64,000 bases of DNA, from assembly GCA_016214695.1 (NCBI GenBank), contig JACRNY010000001.1, forward strand, positions 1,054,001 to 1,118,000. The letters run 5' to 3'. The DNA comes from Nitrosomonadales bacterium. GTDB taxonomy: Bacteria > Pseudomonadota > Gammaproteobacteria > Burkholderiales > Gallionellaceae. Of this stretch, positions 17,429 to 27,921 are shown piece by piece. Below the pieces are notes generated by a model. It searched no databases. It was not told the DNA's origin and saw only the letters and a program-made list of their open reading frames with translations. Every line of letters begins with the position of its first letter. The stretch's first letter is position 1. The position numbers were made by a program, and so were the translations under genes.

Positions 17429-17947
17429 TCAAAGTTCGTTCGGGTCACGGCGCGGACGGCGCAGTGCCTGCAACAACAATGTCATCGGCGTCCACAACAA
17501 AGCCGATACCACCGCACCGAGGAAATATTCCCACGCCACGAAGCCGCGCACCTGCCAGTGCACCGCCGCATAAGCGCCGTAACTCAGCAGCAGCAGCGGG
17601 AAGACATGCATGGATTGCTGGCGCAGGTCGAACATCTGCACACGCCGGTGCAGCACGATGCCGCCGAACGCCAGCACGGTGTAGGCCAGCGCATGTTGGC
17701 CGAACAGGCTGGCATCGGCCACGTCGGCAAAGATGCCGACCAGCCAGGCGATGCCGATGCCGACGCGGTGCGGTTTGTGCGTGCACCAATACAACAATAC
17801 CAGCGCCACGAAATCCGGACGCAAGGCCAGCGCCCAACCGTGCCACGGCAGCCAGTTGAGCATCACCGCCACGAACAGGCTGAACGCGATGAAACCCGTG
17901 CTGGCCGGCAGCAGGAACTCCTGGTCTTTGGCGAATCCGTTGCTCAC
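17429..17947 (-). CDS. mreD: Rod shape-determining protein MreD
   Basis: The 172-aa protein has five or six hydrophobic helices and a C-terminal basic tail (QALRRPRRDPNEL), as expected for MreD of the elongasome. The track merges it with an upstream out-of-frame stretch. The real start is the GTG at 17947, which overlaps the mreC TGA by 4 bases (GTGA). It probably bridges MreC to the membrane enzymes PBP2 and RodA. Confidence 0.9.
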   Translation of the reverse strand: MSNGFAKDQEFLLPASTGFIAFSLFVAVMLNWLPWHGWALALRPDFVALVLLYWCTHKPHRVGIGIAWLVGIFADVADASLFGQHALAYTVLAFGGIVLHRRVQMFDLRQQSMHVFPLLLLSYGAYAAVHWQVRGFVAWEYFLGAVVSALLWTPMTLLLQALRRPRRDPNEL

Positions 17948-18861
17948 GGCTTCCTCCGTTTGAGTCTCTTCTTGGCGCCTTCCGGTTCCGTCGTCGTCTC
18001 CACCGTCGCGGGGCGCTCGGGCAGGACCGGCAGTCCGGATACGATCATCAGGGCACGATGCCTGTCGACTCCGGCCAAAGGCGCACAGGTGATGCGTGCG
18101 AACGGGTAGGCCGGATCGCGTTCGACCCTGGTGACCTTGGCCACCGGCAGATCGGGCGGGTAGGTGCCGTCGATACCGGAAGTGACCAGCACATCGCCCT
18201 CGACGATGTCGGCACTCACCGGCATGTAGCGCAACGCCATCTCGTTGATGTCGCCGGAACCGAACACCACGGCGCGCAATCCGCTGCGCTGGTTCTGTAT
18301 CGGCACCGAGTGGTCCTTGTCGGTGACCAGCGTGACCTCGGACAGCCACGGGTAAGTACGCGTGATCTGACCGACCACGCCGAAATCATCCACCACCACC
18401 TGGCCCGGCAGTACGTTGGCCTGCGAACCCTTGTCCACGAACAGTTTGCGTTTGAAGATGTCGCGTTCGACGTAGACGATCTCCGCCATTTGCATCGGAT
18501 AGTCGACGCGCTGCTTGAGATCCATCAGCACCCGCAGTTGCGCGTTCTCAGCCTGGATGGCCTGCAGCTGGCTCAGTTGCGCGGCATCTGCGTCATGCTG
18601 CTGGCGCAGCTGGGCATTCTCCGCCAGCAGCCTCTCCTGCGTCTCGAAATACACGGCGACACTGCCTATCGCCTCGCCGGGCAGGGCGGTCAAGCGCTGG
18701 AACGGGTAGATCATCACGGCGAGCACCTTGCGCGTGGATTCCAGGTACTGGTAGCGCGAATCCACGAACAGCAACAGCACCGAAAGAACGCTGAAGAAGA
18801 CGAGGCGAGCGACCGGGCTGGGGCCGCGATTGAAGAACCGGAGGGTACGGGTATCGTCCAA
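17944..18861 (-). CDS. mreC: Rod shape-determining protein MreC
   Basis: The 305-aa bitopic protein has a cytoplasmic N-terminus (FFNRGPSPVARL), a membrane helix near residues 20-36, a periplasmic coiled coil (ERLLAENAQLRQQ) and the beta-barrel MreC domain with GQVVVDDFGVVGQITRTYP. The very basic C-terminus (KKRLKRRKP) is an extension. The apparent start is TTG at 18861, because no in-frame ATG precedes the membrane helix and no clear Shine-Dalgarno sequence is present, so the exact start is uncertain. Confidence 0.92.
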   Translation of the reverse strand: MDDTRTLRFFNRGPSPVARLVFFSVLSVLLLFVDSRYQYLESTRKVLAVMIYPFQRLTALPGEAIGSVAVYFETQERLLAENAQLRQQHDADAAQLSQLQAIQAENAQLRVLMDLKQRVDYPMQMAEIVYVERDIFKRKLFVDKGSQANVLPGQVVVDDFGVVGQITRTYPWLSEVTLVTDKDHSVPIQNQRSGLRAVVFGSGDINEMALRYMPVSADIVEGDVLVTSGIDGTYPPDLPVAKVTRVERDPAYPFARITCAPLAGVDRHRALMIVSGLPVLPERPATVETTTEPEGAKKRLKRRKP

Positions 18862-18995
18862 TGTGCAACCGTACGGCTAATGCAAAACGCGCGTAGCGCT
18901 TCTTTTGCCTCCTCGCCCGCTTGCGGGAGAGGATTGAGGAGAGGGAACGGGTATGGCAAGTTCCATTTTTATGGGGAGACTACCTGCCATGCCCG
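18862..18995. repeat. mreB-mreC gap carrying a dispersed repeat (copy 2)
   Basis: The 134-base gap contains CCTCCTCGCCCGCTTGCGGG and AGAGGATTGAGGAGAGGG (18908-18945), a member of the CCCTCTCCC-type family, with the local hairpin CCCGC-tt-GCGGG. Lying inside the operon, it could form a hairpin between mreB and mreC in the mRNA. This could lower downstream expression relative to mreB, which is an inference. Confidence 0.5.
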
Positions 18996-20081
<1,086 letters not shown>

Positions 20082-20083
20082 TT

Positions 20084-20112
20084 ATGATACCCTATCGCGC
20101 CCGATTTGATAA
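20084..20112 (-). promoter_or_regulatory. Putative mreB operon promoter
   Basis: Reading leftward, TTATCA (20107-20112), 17 bases and TATCAT (20084-20089) fit a sigma-70 promoter about 45 bases upstream of the mreB ATG. The same 89-base gap must also contain the gatC promoter on the other strand, which I cannot place confidently. Confidence 0.5.
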
Positions 20113-20128
20113 AGCTTTAAGCCCGTTT

Positions 20129-20416
20129 ATGTCCCTAAGTACAGCCGATGTCGAAAAAGTCGCCCGCCTTGCCCGGCTGGCGATGAACGACCAGGAACTC
20201 CAAGCCGCCCAGGCGCAACTGAACAACATCTTCGGCCTCATCGCCGAGATGCAGGCCGTTGATACCAAAGGCGTTGAACCCATGTCGCACAGCCAGGACC
20301 TGGCCCAGCGCCTGCGCGAAGACAGGGTCACCGAACCCAACCAGCGCGAGGCTTTCCAGGCCGTCGCCCCGCAAGTGGAACAGGGTCTTTACCTGGTTCC
20401 GCAGGTCATCGAGTAA
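20129..20416 (+). CDS. gatC: Asp/Glu-tRNA amidotransferase subunit C
   Basis: The 95-aa subunit stabilises GatA in the GatCAB complex, which amidates misacylated Asp-tRNA(Asn) and Glu-tRNA(Gln). Conserved features are [34 protein letters not shown] and LREDRVTE. The track begins 15 codons upstream in the divergent promoter region; the ATG at 20129 gives the standard length. It leads gatC-gatA-DUF3050-gatB. Confidence 0.96.
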   Translation: MSLSTADVEKVARLARLAMNDQELQAAQAQLNNIFGLIAEMQAVDTKGVEPMSHSQDLAQRLREDRVTEPNQREAFQAVAPQVEQGLYLVPQVIE

Positions 20417-20421
20417 GCACC

Positions 20422-21873
20422 ATGATCCATTCCAGCCTCAGCCAGCTTGGCGCCGCCCTGCGCGCCAAAAAGATCTCCAGCGTCGAACTGACGCAGACTT
20501 ACCTCGACCGTATCGCCCAGCTCAACCCCACGCTCAACGCCTTCATCACCGTGAACCCGGAGATGTCGCTGGCCCAGGCCAGGGCCGCCGACGCCCGCCT
20601 GGCTGCGGGTTCCGCCGCAGCGCTGACCGGCATCCCCATCGCGCAGAAGGACATCTTCTGCGCCAAGGGCTGGCTGACGACCTGCGGCTCGAAGATGCTG
20701 CACAACTTCGTCTCGCCCTACGATGCGCATGTCATTTCGCAATTCAACAATGCGGGCGCGATCAACCTCGGCAAGACCAATATGGACGAGTTCGCCATGG
20801 GTTCGTCGAACGAGACCTCGCATTACGGCGCGGTGAAGAACCCGTGGGACACGGCACGCGTGCCCGGCGGCTCCTCCGGCGGTACGGCGGCGGCCGTGGC
20901 GGCACGCCTGTGTGCGGCGGCGACCGGCACCGACACCGGTGGCTCCATCCGCCAGCCGGCCGCGCTGTGCGGCATCTCCGGCCTGAAACCGACCTACGGC
21001 GTGTGCTCGCGCTACGGCATGATCGCCTTCGCCTCCAGCCTCGACCAGGCCGGCCCGATGGGACGCAGCGCCGAGGACCTCGCGCTGATGATGAACGTGA
21101 TGGCCGGCTTCGACGAGCGCGATTCAACCTCGCTGCAGCGCGAGAAAGAAGACTACACACGCGACCTGAACAAGCCGCTGACCGGTCTGCGCATCGGCCT
21201 GCCCAAGGAGTTCTTTGCCGAAGGCATGGGCAGCGACGTGGCGAAGGCGGTCGAAGCCGCCCTTGCCGAATACAAGAAACTCGGCGCCGTCATCGTCGAC
21301 ATCAGCCTGCCGAACTCTAAATTATCAGTGCCTGTCTATTACGTGCTGGCGCCGGCGGAAGCGTCGAGCAACCTGTCGCGCTTCGACGGCGTGCGCTATG
21401 GTTACCGCGCGCCCGAGTACAGCGACCTTGCCGACATGTACGAAAAATCGCGCGCACAAGGCTTTGGCGCAGAAGTGAAACGCCGCATCATGATCGGCAC
21501 CTACGTGCTGAGCCACGGCTACTACGACGCCTACTACCTGCAGGCACAGAAGATCCGCCGCCTGATCGCACAGGACTTCACCGAAGCCTTCACGCAATGC
21601 GACGTGATCATGGGGCCGACCTCGCCTTCCACCGCGTTCAAGCTGGGCGAGAAAGGCGACGATCCGGTGCAGATGTACCTGTCCGACATCTATACCATCG
21701 CCGTCAACCTGGCCGGCCTGCCCGGCATGTCCATCCCCTGCGGTTTCGGCGCCAACGACATGCCGGTGGGATTGCAGATCATCGGCAACTATTTCGACGA
21801 GGCGCGCATGCTCAACGTGGCGCACCAATTCCAACAGGCGACCGACTGGCACAGCCGCGCGCCAAAAATCTGA
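20422..21873 (+). CDS. gatA: Asp/Glu-tRNA amidotransferase subunit A
   Basis: The 483-aa amidase-signature enzyme releases ammonia from glutamine for transfer to misacylated tRNA. The Ser-cisSer-Lys triad is visible: K76 in PIAQKDIF, S151 in GGSSGG, and S175 in [10 protein letters not shown]. The length is typical. It starts 5 bases after gatC. A DUF3050 gene separates it from gatB. Confidence 0.98.
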   Translation: MIHSSLSQLGAALRAKKISSVELTQTYLDRIAQLNPTLNAFITVNPEMSLAQARAADARLAAGSAAALTGIPIAQKDIFCAKGWLTTCGSKMLHNFVSPYDAHVISQFNNAGAINLGKTNMDEFAMGSSNETSHYGAVKNPWDTARVPGGSSGGTAAAVAARLCAAATGTDTGGSIRQPAALCGISGLKPTYGVCSRYGMIAFASSLDQAGPMGRSAEDLALMMNVMAGFDERDSTSLQREKEDYTRDLNKPLTGLRIGLPKEFFAEGMGSDVAKAVEAALAEYKKLGAVIVDISLPNSKLSVPVYYVLAPAEASSNLSRFDGVRYGYRAPEYSDLADMYEKSRAQGFGAEVKRRIMIGTYVLSHGYYDAYYLQAQKIRRLIAQDFTEAFTQCDVIMGPTSPSTAFKLGEKGDDPVQMYLSDIYTIAVNLAGLPGMSIPCGFGANDMPVGLQIIGNYFDEARMLNVAHQFQQATDWHSRAPKI

Positions 21874-21886
21874 GCGACATCACATC

Positions 21887-22687
21887 ATGAAGATCTCCCG
21901 CTTCACCGGCGTCCCCGCCCTCAAACGACAACTGGACCGCCACCCGGTCTACGGCGCGGTGCGCAACATCGACGACCTGCGCCGCTTCATGGAACACCAT
22001 GTCTACTCGGTGTGGGATTTCATGTCGCTGCTCAAATACCTGCAGCGCGATCTCGCCCCGGCCGTCATGCCGTGGATGCCGACCGGAGATGCCGCAGTCA
22101 CCTCGACACAGCGTTTCATCAACGAGATCGTGCTGGGCGAAGAGACCGATGAAGGTCTGCCGGATGCCAAGGGCAACCCGACCTTCGTCAGCCATTTCGA
22201 CCTGTACATCGGCGCCATGGAAGAAGTCGGCGCCGATACCACAGCAGTGAAGGCTTTCCTCAAATCCGTGCAACGCAACGGCATCGAGAAGGCATTGAAG
22301 AGCGCCAGGATCCCGGAGCCGTCGCGCCAGTTCATGCAGACCACTTTCGGCTTCATCGGCACGGAGAAGACGCATATCGTGGCCGCCGCTTTCGCGCTGG
22401 GCCGCGAACAGGTGATTCCCGGCATGTTCCGCGCGTTGCTGGCCGACATGAACATCAGCAAGAAGAAGGCGCCGCTGTTCCACTACTACCTGGAACGCCA
22501 CATCCACCTCGACGACGAGTTCCACGGCCCGCTCTCGCTCAAGCTGTTGAGCCACCTGTGCAAGGGCAGCGACACCAGGCTGCGCGCAGCATCGAAGGCC
22601 GGTTGTGCCGCCATCGAAGCGCGCATCGCGTTGTGGGACGGCGTGCGCGCCGCCCTGCCGTCCACTCAAAAGACACGGAGCAAATGA
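21887..22687 (+). CDS. DUF3050 (heme-oxygenase-like fold) protein inside the gat operon
   Basis: The 266-aa protein matches DUF3050, related to the heme-oxygenase-like helical superfamily that includes di-iron enzymes. Candidate metal ligands are H37/H38 ([11 protein letters not shown]), E80/E85/E86 (NEIVLGEE), H103 ([12 protein letters not shown]) and the C-terminal [12 protein letters not shown] cluster. No substrate is known. It begins 13 bases after gatA and overlaps gatB (ATGATG), so it is transcribed and probably translated with the amidotransferase genes. Whether it contributes to tRNA amidation is unknown. Confidence 0.8.
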   Translation: MKISRFTGVPALKRQLDRHPVYGAVRNIDDLRRFMEHHVYSVWDFMSLLKYLQRDLAPAVMPWMPTGDAAVTSTQRFINEIVLGEETDEGLPDAKGNPTFVSHFDLYIGAMEEVGADTTAVKAFLKSVQRNGIEKALKSARIPEPSRQFMQTTFGFIGTEKTHIVAAAFALGREQVIPGMFRALLADMNISKKKAPLFHYYLERHIHLDDEFHGPLSLKLLSHLCKGSDTRLRAASKAGCAAIEARIALWDGVRAALPSTQKTRSK

Positions 22688-24138
22688 TGCAGTGGGAGAT
22701 CGTCATCGGGCTGGAAGTACACACCCAGCTCTCGACCAACACAAAAATCTTTTCCGGCGCCTCGACCGCATTCGGCGCCGAGCCCAACACGCAGGCCGAT
22801 GCGGTGAGCATCGCCTTGCCCGGCGTGCTGCCGGTGCTGAACAAGGGCGCGGTGGAGCGCGCGATCAGGTTCGGTCTCGCCACTGGCGCGCATATCGCGA
22901 ACCGCTCGGTGTTCGCGCGCAAGAACTACTTCTACCCCGACCTGCCCAAGGGCTACCAGATCAGCCAGTTCGACCTGCCGGTGGTGGGACAGGGCGCGCT
23001 GACCATCCAGGTCGAGCCGCTGTCCGGTAACGCCAAACCCTATGAGAAGACGGTGCGCATCACCCGCGCCCACCTGGAAGAAGACGCGGGCAAATCGCTG
23101 CACGGCGATTTCCACGGCATGACCGGAATCGACCTCAACCGTGCCGGCACGCCGCTATTGGAGATCGTGTCCGAGCCGGACATGTGTTCCGCCGCCGAAG
23201 CCGTGGCTTACGCCAAGGCGCTGCACACGCTGGTGCGCTGGATCGGCATCTGCGACGGCAACATGCAGGAGGGCTCTTTCCGCTGTGACGTGAACGTATC
23301 GGTGCGCAAACCCGGCCAGCCGCTGGGCACGCGCCGCGAGATCAAGAACCTGAACTCGTTCAAGTTCATGCAGCAGGCCATCGACTACGAGGTGCAGTGG
23401 CAGATAGACACCATCGAGAACGGCGGCAAGGTGCAGCAGGCCACCGTGCTGTTCAATCCCGATACCGGCGAGACGCGCGCCATGCGCAGCAAGGAAGACG
23501 CGCACGACTACCGCTACTTCCCCGATCCCGATCTGTTGCCGCTGGAAATCAGCAATGACTGGATCGAGCAGGTGCGCGGCACCTTGCCCGAACTGCCGCA
23601 AGCCAAGCAGGCCCGCTATGTGAACGATCTCGGCCTTTCCACCTATGACGCCAGCGTGTTGACCAGCTCGCGCGAGATGGCGGATTTCTTCGAAGCCGCG
23701 CTCGGCGATGCCAGCGAGCAAGCGAAGATATGTGCCAACTGGATCATTGGCGAAGTCAGTGCGCAGCTGAACCGCGACGGCCTGGACATGACGCAATGCC
23801 CGATCACCGCGCAACAACTCGGCGGCATGCTGACGCGCATCGCCGACGGCACCATCTCCAATTCCGGTGCGAAAGAAGTGTTCCGCACCATGTGGGCGGA
23901 AGGCGGATCAGCGGATGCGATCATCGAAGCCAAGGGGCTGAAGCAGGTTTCGGATTCCGGCGCCATCGAGGCGCTGGTGGACGAGATCATCTCCGCCAAT
24001 GCGGAGAAGGTCGCGGAATACCGCAGCGGCAAGGACAAGCTGTTCGGCTTCTTCGTCGGTCTCGCCATGAAGGCCAGCAAAGGCAAGGCCAATCCGGCGC
24101 AGTTGAACGATATCCTGAAGAAAAAACTGGAAGGTTAA
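22687..24138 (+). CDS. gatB: Asp/Glu-tRNA amidotransferase subunit B
   Basis: The 483-aa subunit binds the misacylated tRNA and activates its carboxylate with ATP. The N-terminal [37 protein letters not shown] and the C-terminal tail domain ([26 protein letters not shown]) are characteristic. Two adjacent ATGs exist, at 22684 and 22687; GGAG is better spaced (6 bases) for 22687. The track start at 22558 lies inside DUF3050. Its end overlaps the convergent SDR gene by 4 bases. Confidence 0.97.
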   Translation: MQWEIVIGLEVHTQLSTNTKIFSGASTAFGAEPNTQADAVSIALPGVLPVLNKGAVERAIRFGLATGAHIANRSVFARKNYFYPDLPKGYQISQFDLPVVGQGALTIQVEPLSGNAKPYEKTVRITRAHLEEDAGKSLHGDFHGMTGIDLNRAGTPLLEIVSEPDMCSAAEAVAYAKALHTLVRWIGICDGNMQEGSFRCDVNVSVRKPGQPLGTRREIKNLNSFKFMQQAIDYEVQWQIDTIENGGKVQQATVLFNPDTGETRAMRSKEDAHDYRYFPDPDLLPLEISNDWIEQVRGTLPELPQAKQARYVNDLGLSTYDASVLTSSREMADFFEAALGDASEQAKICANWIIGEVSAQLNRDGLDMTQCPITAQQLGGMLTRIADGTISNSGAKEVFRTMWAEGGSADAIIEAKGLKQVSDSGAIEALVDEIISANAEKVAEYRSGKDKLFGFFVGLAMKASKGKANPAQLNDILKKKLEG

Positions 24139-24899
24139 TCCAGAATCACGTTCCTGGATTTATGCGGGGCCTTGCTGAACGCAAGGTCGTACAGCCAGTT
24201 CGGCAGGCGCTTCATCACCCACCCCACAACACCCATCTGCCAGGGCACCACGGCGAACGATGTGCCGCGCGCGATCACGCGCGCCATGCGTTTCGCCGCC
24301 ACCTCAGCATCCAGAATGAACGGCATCGGATAGGTGTTGATGTCGGTCATCGGCGTCCTGATATAGCCGGGACACAGCGTCACCACCTTCACACCGCTGC
24401 CGTACATCTCGACGCGCAGACTTTCCAGATACGAGATCGCAGCGGCCTTGGAAGCCGAATAGGCGCCCGATCCGGGCAGGCCGCGAAAGCCCGCCACGCT
24501 GGCGATACCGACCAGTGTTCCCTGTTTGGCCTCACGCATCGCGGCCAGGAACGGCTGGAAGGTCTTCACCATGCCAAGCACGTTGATGTCCATCACGCTC
24601 TGGAAAACTTCCTCGTCCTCGACATATTCGGTGAGCGTGCCGCGGCTCACGCCTGCGTTGGCGATGACGATGTCCGGCACGCCGGCACGCGCCATGAAAT
24701 CGCCGGCCGCCCGCTGGATAGCCGGGGCATCGCGTACATCGAGTGCATAGCAAAACACTTTTTCGGGAAATTCCGCCGCAAGAACCTGCAGCAGTTCGCC
24801 CCTGCGGGCGAAGGCGGCGACGCTGGCGCCGCGCTCAAGATAATGGCGCGCGAGGGCAAGACCGATGCCGCTCGACGCGCCTGATACGACGACCTTCAT
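24135..24899 (-). CDS. Short-chain dehydrogenase/reductase
   Basis: The 254-aa classical SDR has GASSGIG (residues 7-13), NAG (VIANAGVSR), catalytic Ser in GIASVAG and YSASK as the YxxxK pair. The C-terminal part contains a short hydrophobic region ([17 protein letters not shown]), suggesting membrane association or a lipid-like substrate. The track start is a TTG at 24902; the ATG at 24899, overlapping the dsbA stop by one base (TGATG), is better. It is the last gene of argS-SPOR-dsbA-SDR. The substrate is unknown. Confidence 0.9.
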   Translation of the reverse strand: MKVVVSGASSGIGLALARHYLERGASVAAFARRGELLQVLAAEFPEKVFCYALDVRDAPAIQRAAGDFMARAGVPDIVIANAGVSRGTLTEYVEDEEVFQSVMDINVLGMVKTFQPFLAAMREAKQGTLVGIASVAGFRGLPGSGAYSASKAAAISYLESLRVEMYGSGVKVVTLCPGYIRTPMTDINTYPMPFILDAEVAAKRMARVIARGTSFAVVPWQMGVVGWVMKRLPNWLYDLAFSKAPHKSRNVILD

Positions 24900-25522
24900 C
24901 AACGGCCGGTACGTTCCTTGCGGGCGATCTTGATCACCTCGTCCAGCACGCGGATGGTCTCATCCGGCTGCAAGCCGGTGATGATGTACTTGCCGTCCAC
25001 CGCGATGGTCGGCGTGCCGCGCACGTTGTAGCCGCGCACCAGCTGGTTGCTGCGGTTGATCTTGCTCAGCATGGCGAAGGAATTGTAGGCCGCACCGAAC
25101 TTCGCACGATCCACCCCGTGCTTCGCCACGAAATCGGTGATGCGTGCTTCGTCGCGCAGGTCGGTGTTCTGCACGTTCCAGGCCTTGAACAGCGGGTCGT
25201 GCAGTTGCTTGCGTTGCCCCAGCGACTCCAGCGCATAGAAAGTACGCGCCATCGGTTCCCAGCTGTCGTTGAACACTGCGGGCACATATTGCAATTCGAC
25301 ATCCCTGGGTTTCTTCTGCTCCCAGGCTTCGATCAGCGGATGCAGGTGGTAGCAGTGTGAACAGCCGTAGAAGAAGAACTCCAGCACTTCGACCTTGCTG
25401 CCGCTGCTCACCGGCTGCGGCGGATTCATCACCTTGTAGTCCCTGCCTGCGACCACCTCGGCCTGAACCTGGGTCGCGCACAGCAGGGCCAACACTGCAA
25501 AGAACTGCTTGATCGATCTCAT
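24899..25522 (-). CDS. dsbA: Periplasmic thiol:disulfide interchange protein DsbA
   Basis: The 207-aa oxidoreductase has a signal peptide (MRSIKQFFAVLALLCATQVQA) and a thioredoxin fold with a helical insertion. The active site is C54-SHC57 and the cis-Pro loop is RGTPTIAVDG. It introduces disulfides into exported proteins and would be re-oxidised by DsbB, which is not in the window. It follows the SPOR-protein gene by 27 bases and is coupled to the SDR gene downstream. Confidence 0.95.
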   Translation of the reverse strand: MRSIKQFFAVLALLCATQVQAEVVAGRDYKVMNPPQPVSSGSKVEVLEFFFYGCSHCYHLHPLIEAWEQKKPRDVELQYVPAVFNDSWEPMARTFYALESLGQRKQLHDPLFKAWNVQNTDLRDEARITDFVAKHGVDRAKFGAAYNSFAMLSKINRSNQLVRGYNVRGTPTIAVDGKYIITGLQPDETIRVLDEVIKIARKERTGR

Positions 25523-25549
25523 GTCTTCTCCTTATCGAATCTCCGCCCC

Positions 25550-26122
25550 TTACTGGGCGTGTACCTGGGTGGCGATGATGCCGTTCTGTTTCAGCGCAGC
25601 GATGGTCTTGCCCGCCTCGCCGCCGTTATACGGGCCGAGACGCACGCGGTGCCACACGCCCTTGTCCGGGATGGTCGCCGCCTGGATCTTTGCCTCGAAG
25701 CCCGAGAACGCCAGTTTGGCCTTCAGTTTCTCCGCATCGCCCACATTCTGGAAAGAGCCCGCTTGCACGTAATACATCTCTTTGGATGCCGGCGCTTGCT
25801 GCGCGGTTTGCGTCTTCGTCGCAGTCGGCTCCTTCGGCTTTGCCGGCGCCTTGCGTGCCGTGCCATCCGACTTGTCGGTCAGCACTTTGTAGAATTCGAA
25901 CTGCTGCTTGTTTTCGGCCACGCCCGAGGCCGCTGTCGTCGCCGCCACCGGTGCACTCGCGGGGACTGCCGCCACCGGCGGAGCCGGCTTGTGCTGTTCC
26001 TTGCTGGTGAACTCGGCCGGGTTCTTGTTGACGATATACCAGGCGACGCCGCCGGCGATCGCCAGACCCAGCACCATGCCGATGACCAGTCCGGCAACCA
26101 CCTTGGATTTTTCGCCGCTCAT
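25550..26122 (-). CDS. Membrane-anchored SPOR domain protein (FtsN-like)
   Basis: The 190-aa protein has a short cytoplasmic N-terminus, a single membrane helix near residues 8-31 (VVAGLVIGMVLGLAIAGGVAWYIV), a long Ala/Pro/Lys linker and a C-terminal SPOR domain (MYYVQAGSFQNVGDAEKLKAKL, GVWHRVRLGPY). The architecture is that of FtsN, which binds septal glycan and triggers constriction, and the position between argS and dsbA is common in betaproteobacteria. I leave the symbol open because other SPOR proteins share this layout. Confidence 0.88.
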   Translation of the reverse strand: MSGEKSKVVAGLVIGMVLGLAIAGGVAWYIVNKNPAEFTSKEQHKPAPPVAAVPASAPVAATTAASGVAENKQQFEFYKVLTDKSDGTARKAPAKPKEPTATKTQTAQQAPASKEMYYVQAGSFQNVGDAEKLKAKLAFSGFEAKIQAATIPDKGVWHRVRLGPYNGGEAGKTIAALKQNGIIATQVHAQ

Positions 26123-26150
26123 ATCCGTTCTTTCCTCATCTCGTTATGCG

Positions 26151-27827
26151 TCACATCTTCTCGGGTGCGCTGACACCCAGCAACGCCAGGCCGTTCTTCA
26201 ATACCTGTGCCACCGCGGCGATCAACGCCAGGCGCGCCAGCTTGAGCCTCTCGTCCTCGACGAGGAAGCGCGAGGCATTATAGTAGCTGTGAAAATCGGC
26301 CGCCAATTCTTTGAGGTAGAAAGCGACCAGATGCGGCGCAAGGTCTTCCGCCGCCGTCTCGATCACCTGCGGAAAATCGATCATGCGCTGCAGCAGCTGG
26401 GTCTCGTACTCGCTGTCCAGCACCCCCACATCCGCGCTCAACAGTGACAGGCGTTCGCCGCCCCACTGCGCCAGCACCGTGCTGATGCGCGCATGCGCGT
26501 ACTGGATGTAGTAAACGGGATTGTCGTTGCTCTGCGACTTGGCCAGGTCGATGTCGAACACCAGTTGAGAATCGGGATGGCGCGCGGCGAGGAAATAACG
26601 TGTCGCATCGCAACCCACCTCGTCGATCAGGTCGCGCAGCGTGACATAGCTGCCGGCGCGCTTGGATATCTTCACCTCTTCGCCGTTCTTCAGCACCGTC
26701 ACCATCTGGTGCAGCACATAGTCGGGCCAACCTTTGGGGATGCCGATGTCCAGCGCCTGCAGGCCGGCTCTTACACGGGTGATCGTGGAGTGGTGATCCG
26801 CGCCCTGCTCGTTGATCACGCGCTCGAAGCCGCGCTTCCATTTGTCCCAGTGATAGGCCACGTCCGGCACGAAGTAGGTATAGCCGCCCTCGCGCTTGCG
26901 CATCACGCGATCCTTGTCGTCGCCGAAATCGGTGGTGCGCAGCCACAGTGCATCGTCCTGCTCGTAGGTGTGGCCGCTGGCAACCAGTTTTTTCACCGTC
27001 TCCTCCACCTTGCCGTCGGTATACAGGGCCGACTCCAGCGAGAACACGTCGAACTCCACCTCGAAGGCGCGCAGGTCCAGATCCTGTTCGCGGCGCAGGT
27101 AGGCCACGGCGAAATGGCGGATGGCCTCGCCATCGTCCGCATCGCCCTTGCCGGTGATGTGCTGGTCGTCGGCTTCCACCGTCTCCTTCGCCATGTAGGC
27201 ATTGGCCACGTCGACGATGTAGCTGCCGCGATAGCCGTCTTCCGGCCACTCCGGACTTTCCGGAGTGACGCCCTTGCAGCGCAGCTGCACCGAGCGCATC
27301 AGGTTGTCGATCTGCTGGCCGGCATCGTTGTAGTAGAACTCGCGCGTCACGTTCCAGCCCGCCGCGTGCAGCACACGGCACAGGCAATCGCCCACCGCCG
27401 CGCCGCGGCCGTGGCCCACATGCAGCGGACCGGTAGGATTGGCCGAGACGAACTCCACGCCCACCTTGCGCCCCTGGCCGGCATGCACATGGCCGTAGCC
27501 GGCCCCCGCCTGCAGCACGCCGCGCACCACCTCCTGCTTGGCGGCGGCCGTGACGAACACGTTGATGAAGCCCGCCCCGGCGATCTCGACCTTTTCAATG
27601 ACAGCCGATCCCGGCAACGCCGCGATCAGCGCATTGGCGATATCGCGCGGCGATTTGCGCAGCGGCTTGGCCAGCTGCATCGCCAGGTTGCAGGCGTAAT
27701 CGCCATGCGAGGCCTGTTTCGGGCGTTCGATGAGGATCGTCGCGCCTTCATGGTCGGGGGCGACAACGCGCAGAGCCTGCGCGAACAGATCGGTCAGATG
27801 GGATTTGAAATTCAGGACTGCTGACAT
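26151..27827 (-). CDS. argS: Arginyl-tRNA synthetase
   Basis: This 558-aa class I synthetase charges tRNA-Arg. The HIGH-type signature is HVGH (residues 136-139, in [14 protein letters not shown]), and VKISKRAG occupies the KMSKS region. An N-terminal Add-1 domain and a C-terminal anticodon-binding DALR domain ([20 protein letters not shown]) flank the catalytic core. It is the first gene of its operon and has its own promoter. Confidence 0.97.
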   Translation of the reverse strand: MSAVLNFKSHLTDLFAQALRVVAPDHEGATILIERPKQASHGDYACNLAMQLAKPLRKSPRDIANALIAALPGSAVIEKVEIAGAGFINVFVTAAAKQEVVRGVLQAGAGYGHVHAGQGRKVGVEFVSANPTGPLHVGHGRGAAVGDCLCRVLHAAGWNVTREFYYNDAGQQIDNLMRSVQLRCKGVTPESPEWPEDGYRGSYIVDVANAYMAKETVEADDQHITGKGDADDGEAIRHFAVAYLRREQDLDLRAFEVEFDVFSLESALYTDGKVEETVKKLVASGHTYEQDDALWLRTTDFGDDKDRVMRKREGGYTYFVPDVAYHWDKWKRGFERVINEQGADHHSTITRVRAGLQALDIGIPKGWPDYVLHQMVTVLKNGEEVKISKRAGSYVTLRDLIDEVGCDATRYFLAARHPDSQLVFDIDLAKSQSNDNPVYYIQYAHARISTVLAQWGGERLSLLSADVGVLDSEYETQLLQRMIDFPQVIETAAEDLAPHLVAFYLKELAADFHSYYNASRFLVEDERLKLARLALIAAVAQVLKNGLALLGVSAPEKM

Positions 27828-27854
27828 TGCTTTACGCCTTCAAAAGAGGCGCGG

Positions 27855-27863
27855 ATTATAGCA
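27855..27863 (-). promoter_or_regulatory. Extended -10 promoter of argS
   Basis: Reading leftward, TG-C-TATAAT forms a consensus extended -10 element about 28 bases upstream of the argS ATG. No good -35 is visible, which is acceptable for an extended -10 promoter. Confidence 0.65.
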
Positions 27864-27921
27864 TTTGAGTCCCGCGGGCATATTTTGAACTTGCTTGCCT
27901 GCCGGCCAAGCACGTGCGGCG

